64,000 nt of DNA from Porites lobata (lineage: Eukaryota > Cnidaria > Anthozoa > Scleractinia > Poritidae), in contig CALNXK010000030.1 in assembly GCA_942486035.1 (NCBI GenBank), positions 1,975,001-2,039,000 of the forward strand, written 5' to 3'. Both the position numbers and the translations under genes were made by a program. Positions within the stretch are counted from its first letter, which is position 1. Every line of letters begins with the position of its first letter. Under the pieces are notes generated by a model. It was not told where the DNA came from, ran no database searches, and saw only the letters and a list, made by a program, of their open reading frames with translations. Of the stretch, positions 58,801-64,000 are shown in pieces.

Positions 58801-61346
58801 AAAACTAACAAATTTAGGTTTTCAGTCAGATAAAAGTTAATTGGGGATAAATGAGTGATAAATTTCATTCAATGCAAATTGCTAGTTGCAGAGTGAATAA
58901 TTCTAAAATTAAAATACATGCATCTGTACCTGGAGTCAAGAAAATCTGCAAATTTAACTGGTGCTTCTTGATCACATTCAGCCAATACTTTGTCAAAAGC
59001 ACTCAACTGATCAACAGTCACATGGCCACTTTGGTCCTTCTTAGCAGGAGTCAATGCTTCCTTAAGTTTATAGGTAATAAGAGTATTTCAATGAAGATAT
59101 AATGATAGTCACAGTTGTATTACTAACAACAAAGCAATCACAAATTTACCCGAACAAAAAAAAAGGGGGGGGGGGAACTTTAACGGAATAATTATTCAAA
59201 CCCATGGCCTCTGCATCAGTGTTACAGTGCTCTACCAACTGAGCTATAGACTCACACATTGGGTGCAGGCCAGTTAGTTGGGTTCATTTTATATAGTAAT
59301 AAGAGTGTTAAACTAACTGCCGAACATCATGGATCAGATCAGTTCAGGTCAACCACTAGCTCTAGACCCAATCCATGTCAGTGAGTGCATGACTATAATT
59401 TGAAGTTCATCTGATCAGCTCCAATCTAGGTTTTGCTGATCCCTGTAGTGTTGCTGATGGTGCAATCACCATTCATATTTATTAATATGCAAAAAAAATA
59501 TACCCTGCATTACATTATTTCTGTATTGTTCAAAGTTCACTCCTGCTAGAGTAATTATACTCATATTTTAGTCAGTGATCTAGTACATAGAATTTAATAT
59601 AAAAGCCCCTTGCATTATGGGCCAAGACATAGCCTATAAAAATTGAAAACAATGCCCATACTACAATGCTGATGCAGTAGCCTCCAAAAAACCTTTGCAA
59701 CAAGAAACACTGATCAAACTAGTCAATTGTCATATGCAATTTGGAAACTGGCCTCTCCATATGGAATACTCAATACAATGAAAGACAACTTTAATACTCT
59801 TTATTTACAAGAATTAAGGCAGTGCTTTATGATTTCAAGATACCAAATGACATTGCAGGCTGTTATCGTCTTGTTCTTATTACCATTAAACTCTGGCCAA
59901 AGCTTTAATAAGTTAAGCCATGGTTTAAATTACCAGCCAGTTTTTCATCTAAAGGGCAATTAATTTTCAAATCTGATGTCCAATAATTTTCAAACCAGTT
60001 TTCTGAAACTGACAGCAGATTGGATGTTATTACACAGCATACTATCCCAAATTTAATGATGTAAGTAAGTAATGTTTTGTCCACAAAAATTAATATTATT
60101 ATTCAAGTGAACGGCTTACCACAAATGAAAGTTGACACTTCTCTGTTTTTCTTCTCTTTTTCAAAGGCGTAATCCTCAGTTTCTCAAGAGAAACCACCAA
60201 CTCTGAAGAGAAATTCCCACTAGCACTTCTCCCTGAAGATTGCAAATGCTCTGTATTTTGATCTGTGTTCGATGGTGTATGAACACTGTTCTTGTTTATC
60301 TCTGGTTTATCATTGGATGTTGCAGACAAACGTTTCTTCCACTGAATTGGAGTTATTCTGAGTGGCTTCAACACAACTTTACCATCCAAAAACTTGACCT
60401 TGTTGTTATTTGACTTACTTGGACGTCTAATAATTACCTCAAGAGAACTATTTTCAGATAAAGGTGTCGAAGTGACATAAGGTTGATGTCTATCAAATCC
60501 AGAGGTGTTACTTTTCGAGCTACTACCGTCCCTATTTTCAAAACCATTAGAACCAATGTCCATGGGACTTGTGTTGGAATTATATAACACATTACTAACA
60601 TCAAAGATGTTATCAGGGAAACTGTTGCTTGAACTGTTGCATTTAAAATCTGTAAAAGAATTTTTGTGGTGCGATCTGCAGTCAGGTGATATGCTACATT
60701 CTTTACTGTCTTGAACACAGATAACTTCCCCTAAAATTTGACAACTGCTATCTTCGTTGCTTTCCAAAGTGTCATTTGCAAGAATGTCACTTTTTATAAT
60801 TTTATCATTAACTAGAATGGAACTTTGTTCACTGAGGCCTTCATCCAGCTGTCTTGATGGACTGTTTTCTTTGTCTGAATTATCAGCATTGGAATTCCGG
60901 GCTAAAGATCGAGTGAATAAACCATTTTGTGCATTTCTTGGTTTTTGTTGGTAAATTGTAGCCCTTTTTGCAGTTTTGCCCCTAAAGAATAAAAACAAAA
61001 AATGTCAAGAAATGATATGACGATGCATACTTACAACTAATTGGTCAAAAATTACTCGGCAGACTAGTCCACGATTCTCGCCAAAGAACAACTTATCATT
61101 GCGATGATAAGCTTAGTTTAGAATAAAAAAGGATTTCGAGGTATTTAAGAGATAATCTTACCATAAAGTTGTCTTTGGCCTTGAAACATTTGAAGACGCA
61201 GATTCGATTTTGGAGGGGAAAGCGTGTTGCTCTCGATTTTCAAATGGCGAATAAACTGCTTCTTCGGGCGACAGCCAGGTTTGCGCCTTGACAGTTCGAT
61301 ATTTGTGCCTTCCATACGTCTTAATAAGAGCAGGCTTCTTTGACAT
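52838..61346 (-). CDS. HASPIN: haspin, histone H3 Thr3 kinase, 707 aa, 11 exons
   Basis: Exons in reading order: 61162..61346, 60120..60981, 58930..59060, 58370..58460, 57661..57746, 57276..57309, 57077..57123, 55830..55921, 54893..55198, 53138..53240, 52838..53024. Borders are GT-AG and phases join to 2124 nt. Residues 1-350 are a low-complexity, Ser-rich nuclear tail starting KTYGRHKYR. The kinase domain follows: glycine loop GEGVYGEVF (402-410), lysine in SIALK (423), helix-C Glu in FEEILPE, EHRDLHWGNVL with catalytic Asp565, and SLIDFTLSRL with DFT (603-605) where typical kinases have DFG. The haspin-specific C-lobe reads GKGDYQFDVYRLMKK and PHSNVLWLHYLADKML. Haspin phosphorylates H3T3 at mitotic centromeres to recruit the chromosomal passenger complex. 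Human haspin is 798 aa and intronless; this copy is split. Several introns carry MITEs. Confidence 0.95.
53592..53833. mobile_element. about 240 bp near-perfect palindromic MITE in a haspin intron
   Basis: CGCTAAAACTCGTAGTAGAATGACG on the left is inverted on the right (CGTCATTCAACTACGAGATTTAGC). CCAAAATGACGCTGGTTCACGC and GCGTGAACCAGCGTCATTTTGG pair, and CTCGTAGTCG faces CGACTACGAG near the centre. It could fold almost end to end. Confidence 0.85.
54135..54844. mobile_element. 710 bp TIR element, ends TTTACAGTCAAACCAGGTCA, in a haspin intron
   Basis: TTTACAGTCAAACCAGGTCA and its exact inverse bound the element, and inversion continues for about 130 bp (AGCGTTCCCGTCGCTAAC, CATTCATAAAATGAA). 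The right end is 49 bp downstream of the exon 54893..55198 donor. No transposase is seen. Confidence 0.85.
55257..55660. mobile_element. about 400 bp MITE, ends TAAAAATCCGCGAGCAAGAACCT
   Basis: AAAAATCCGCGAGCAAGAACCTG on the left pairs with CAGGTTCTTTGTCGCGGATAAATC on the right, with internal AAGAACCTGTT and AACAGGTTCTT pairs. It lies in the haspin intron between exons 9 and 8. A relative is at 11730..12105. Confidence 0.75.
57375..57624. mobile_element. 250 bp MITE, ends CAGGGGCGGATCCAGG, flanked by GATAA
   Basis: Left CAGGGGCGGATCCAGGATTTT and right AAAATCCTCCCCTAGATCCATCCCTG are imperfect inverted termini. GATAA flanks both sides (57370..57374 and 57625..57629). The CAGGG(G)CGGATCCAGGATTTT end is a type I associate with hAT-like MITEs. 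It ends 37 bp from haspin exon 57661..57746. Confidence 0.8.
59190..59262 (-). repeat. tRNA-derived sequence in a haspin intron
   Basis: On the minus strand TATAGCTCAGTTGGTAGAGCA is a good A-box/D-arm, and GGGTTTGAATAATT about 35 bp later is a worn B box. A G/C homopolymer and A-tract adjoin it at 59155..59175. A functional tRNA is unlikely because the 3' half is degenerate. Confidence 0.5.
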
Positions 61347-62300
61347 TTGAAATATGGGGCGATATATTCCTCTTTAAAAACTACAAAAGCTTTTCATTTC
61401 GAAGGGAACATCAACTTTGAACAAAACGAATTTCGAATTTTCCGCTCATTTGCATAGTGCAACACTCGCCCTAGTCCTTCTCGTTCAGGTAATCATCTCT
61501 ACACACAGAGACCATAATGCACCTTGTTTACCACTCAGAATTTTGCATAACCGTTGTCTCCAATTTCTCCTGGGTATTACAGTCGTCCCAAGATGAAATC
61601 CAAAACAATGGTTATCCAAAGTTTTGAGAGGGTAAACAAGGAACAATATGGTCTAGGTGAAAATGGTGAATGCTAGAAGCTTACGGTATTTTTTTCACAG
61701 CTCCCACAATTTTTCTCTTTTCTTTATTGGTGGCATGGGGAAGGGGGGAGACATTATACACAGATATCATAGAGATATATGGAGGGCACGAACACAGGCT
61801 AGGTCGGGCCTTGCTTTCCCTATTCATACACTCTCATTGAACAAATATATCACGAAAAAAAAATGTGAATTAACTTTTGGCCTTTACAGGCGGTATGCGT
61901 TGCAGGCGTTTGGGGATTAATGCCTGTCCCTTTCCAACGTCTGCAACGCAGGCTGGACACTATAGTACAATTGAGCCCTTTTTGGCACAAATGTTTGACA
62001 CAATAAGAAAGGACAAAATGTCCAAAATATACACTCTGTACAAGTTGTTCTTTGTTGAAGAATTTAAGTCAATGGCTAGGACAAGCTGGTATTAGAAGAA
62101 GCTCGCATAAAATTCTATACCATGTCATAAGCCCATTACTATACCAGTCATACCTGGTCATGATTATCTGACCCTGTCCCAGTGAGACACACTTAATTGA
62201 CCTCTATTGACCACGATCACCCCATCCCCCACAATTTTGTGGGGGAGGGGTACACTTGTTGACAGAAATGTCTCATGATCGTATTGTTGGATTTTTGCAA
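61347..62300. other. divergent spacer upstream of haspin
   Basis: Contains the haspin 5' UTR and promoter, and the candidate promoter of the + strand exon at 62301. About 180 bp is a MITE. A perfect-looking GGCGTTTGGGG/CGCAGG stretch near 61890..61950 carries GCGTTGCAGGCG and CTGCAACGC in inverted arrangement. Confidence 0.5.
61497..61676. mobile_element. diverged copy of the 17596 foldback MITE, 150 bp upstream of haspin
   Basis: GAGACCATAATGCACCTTGTTTACC on the left and GGTAAACAAGGAACAATATGGTC on the right form the arms; CCAATTTCTCCTGGGTATTACAG in the centre is shared with 17596..17773. Confidence 0.75.
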
Positions 62301-62358
62301 ATGGAGGTTATGTTGTTCGTCTTGATTGCAGCTGTTAACCTTATTTCAAACGGCAAAG
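62301..62358 (+). CDS. possible signal-peptide first exon of an unidentified gene (partial)
   Basis: ATG 62301 opens 19 codons, MEVMLFVLIAAVNLISNGK, then a strong donor G|gtaagtga at 62359. The peptide is a good eukaryotic signal sequence with a hydrophobic core and polar end. No second exon could be recognised before 64000, so the gene would continue beyond the window or across an intron I cannot resolve. The short length leaves a real chance of coincidence. Confidence 0.4.
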
Positions 62359-62832
62359 GTAAGTGATATTCTTATTTAAAATATTCAATTTCACACTGCT
62401 GCTTAAAATTAAAATGTGCTAAACATTGTATACTCGATCATGCTAAAACTATATACGAAGCAGTTGTGACAGTTGTAGATTACGTAAGCCGTCTGAGTGA
62501 ACAGACAAAATAATACTCGATACATTTTTCTTGCTATTCAGAGGTAAGTTTAAAGCATCTACACCGTATAGCCACAAGCCCAATTAGTCTACGACTCATT
62601 CTTGCCAGTTAGGGAGTTTTCATCTTGATTTATCCTTTTGGGGGAGGGGGCAGAACCGTTCGAGGTGCCTCCTTGGGACGGTCTTTACAGTTTAAAAATA
62701 GTTAATGGGGGTGGGGGGGTATGAAAGTTTTGTTATGTCACGTGGACCCAAATTTTATCAGGACCTTCATTGAAATACCGTCAAACAGCCTTTTCATATC
62801 AAGTAGAATGACCAGGGGTAAAATCCTAAATA

Positions 62833-63370
62833 CAGTCGACTCCCGATAACTAGAACCTTCAAGGGAAATCGAAAAGGGTTCGAGTTATCGGGAGTTCGAA
62901 GAAAATAACCGAGAGTAACGTAAAAAACAGTTGTTTACTGCACAGTGAAGATTTTGATCACATTTAATCGCCGAAATGTCAAGTAAAAATTAAAAGATAC
63001 TTCTAGATTATAAATCAGAACGTAACGTAACAAAACATAGCCTAAATACAGCATGCCTTTTACTGTTTTGAGAAGAAAAGCTGCTTCACTGGTTAGCCTA
63101 GGCCTGTGACAATCAACATCAGCCTCCACTAGTAAACTATACTCTTACAACACGTCAATAGGAAATCCAAAATTCAATGTTTCGGACGCCCGTAGACGGC
63201 TTTTTTCCCGACTTTTTAAGGGCTCAAAACATGGTTCGAGTTATCGAGGATAAAATTATATAGGGTAAAATTACAGTGAATGTATGACGGAAATCCAGGG
63301 GAAATCTATTTTGGTTCGAGTGAGGAAGAGGTTCTAGTTAGCGAGGGTTCGAGTTATCGGGAGTCGACTG
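62833..63370. mobile_element. 538 bp Tc1/mariner-pogo-like MITE, TIR CAGTCGACTCCCGATAACT, TA target
   Basis: CAGTCGACTCCCGATAACTAGAACC and the right-hand inverse GGTTCGAGTTATCGGGAGTCGACTG sit between TA dinucleotides (62831..62832 and 63371..63372). TTCGAGTTATCG recurs several times inside both halves. This is the pogo/Tigger terminal style. No transposase. Confidence 0.88.
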
Positions 63371-63399
63371 TATCAGACTTTTAATAAACCCAATAACAA

Positions 63400-63450
63400 T
63401 AACAACAACATCAATAATAATAACAATAATAATAATAATTTTAATATTAA
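63400..63450. repeat. AAT/AAC-rich microsatellite
   Basis: A run of AATAATAACAATAATAATAAT-type triplets. Confidence 0.8.
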
Positions 63451-63933
63451 TGATAATAATGTATTTTACAACACTTCAGCATTTGAGGGCTAGAATCAAA
63501 GGTAAAGAACTACGCTACCCATGCACAGACACTGTTATATGGATGTGCTTATGAGCTGAAGGAACACTAACATGACTGCCTGAGCTTCATAGATTTCATT
63601 TTCCTTGAAGGTTGAAGCCTGCTGCTTAGAGCCGAGTGAATCTGGAAACTTGTGTACTTAATAGCATTAATAGCAGCGTTACAATGAAGTCACACAATAC
63701 ACTAGCTGACCCTAGCTTAGCGTTAGTAACGTAGGCGCCGGGTTTTTTTTGGCGGGAGGGGGGAGGGGCAGGGGCGAACGGAGAGATTTCGAGGACGTGC
63801 GCGCTCGCCAAGGTCGATCGTCACCGCCTGCCCAAAGAGTCAAAAGATCGAACGCTCTTGTTGAAGTAGTGTGAACTGTGGTAAGAGAGAACGTGGCAAA
63901 AAAATGTGGTGATGAAGAGGGTCGCTTTGCTTG

Positions 63934-63987
63934 GCCTGGCCCGCCCCACCTCCAAATCAGGGAAAAGTGCCCAGGAGACGAAGTTGC
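63934..63987. mobile_element. one-ended fragment like the 33867..35199 transposon terminus
   Basis: GGCCCGCCCCACC then AGGGAAAAGTGCCCAGGAGACGAAGTTG parallels the right terminus of that element (CCCGCCCCACC, AGGGAAAAGCCCTGGGGACGAGGTTG). Confidence 0.5.
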
Positions 63988-64000
63988 AACATTTATTACC

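Noticed and set aside
59190..59262. A functional tRNA gene on the minus strand
   Set aside because: The D-arm is good, but the B box and 3' acceptor half are degenerate, so it is more likely a SINE head.
60434..60954. Several frames opposite or out of register with haspin exon 2
   Set aside because: Shadows of the long haspin exon 60120..60981, whose frame joins both neighbouring exons.

Overview
The window looks like nuclear DNA of an invertebrate animal, most likely a cnidarian (anthozoan or coral-like). The evidence is AT-rich sequence, intron-rich genes with canonical GT-AG splice sites, long non-coding stretches, and dozens of short inverted-repeat transposons (MITEs). The taxon is an inference from the mix of genes and repeats; no single marker proves it. 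I found no bacterial operons, CRISPR arrays or rRNA genes, and no tRNA gene I would call functional.

Four protein-coding genes can be reconstructed exon by exon, with splice phases that agree. (1) A two-pore-domain potassium (K2P) channel on the + strand (2334..15807), two coding exons separated by a 12.5 kb intron that cuts the first GYG selectivity filter. (2) A small secreted CAP/PR-1 superfamily protein on the - strand (25889..22265), four exons, with a probable GPI-anchor signal. (3) The ciliary protein CFAP99 on the - strand (50225..35401), about 26 small exons. (4) The histone H3 Thr3 kinase haspin on the - strand (61346..52838), 11 exons. Two weaker calls are a lone terminal exon near 30 kb (+) and a signal-peptide first exon at 62301 (+) whose gene would continue past the window.

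Layout: 1-2.3 kb is upstream sequence. 2.3-15.8 kb is the K2P gene, whose intron holds a tandem duplication, a dated MITE insertion and a dead non-LTR retrotransposon. 15.8-22.3 kb is intergenic and MITE-rich. 22.3-25.9 kb is the CAP gene. 25.9-35.4 kb is intergenic, with a MITE carrying Pol III boxes and a nested transposon that ends about 30 bp from the CFAP99 stop codon. 35.4-50.2 kb is CFAP99, including a 2.07 kb inverted-repeat element 29 bp from an exon. 50.2-52.8 kb is spacer. 52.8-61.3 kb is haspin. 61.3-64 kb is a divergent spacer, then the candidate + strand exon.

The genes do not form one pathway: CFAP99 is axonemal, haspin mitotic, K2P sets membrane potential, CAP is extracellular. 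I see no new multi-gene system. The most unusual material is the repeat architecture and an unresolved CFAP99 exon.
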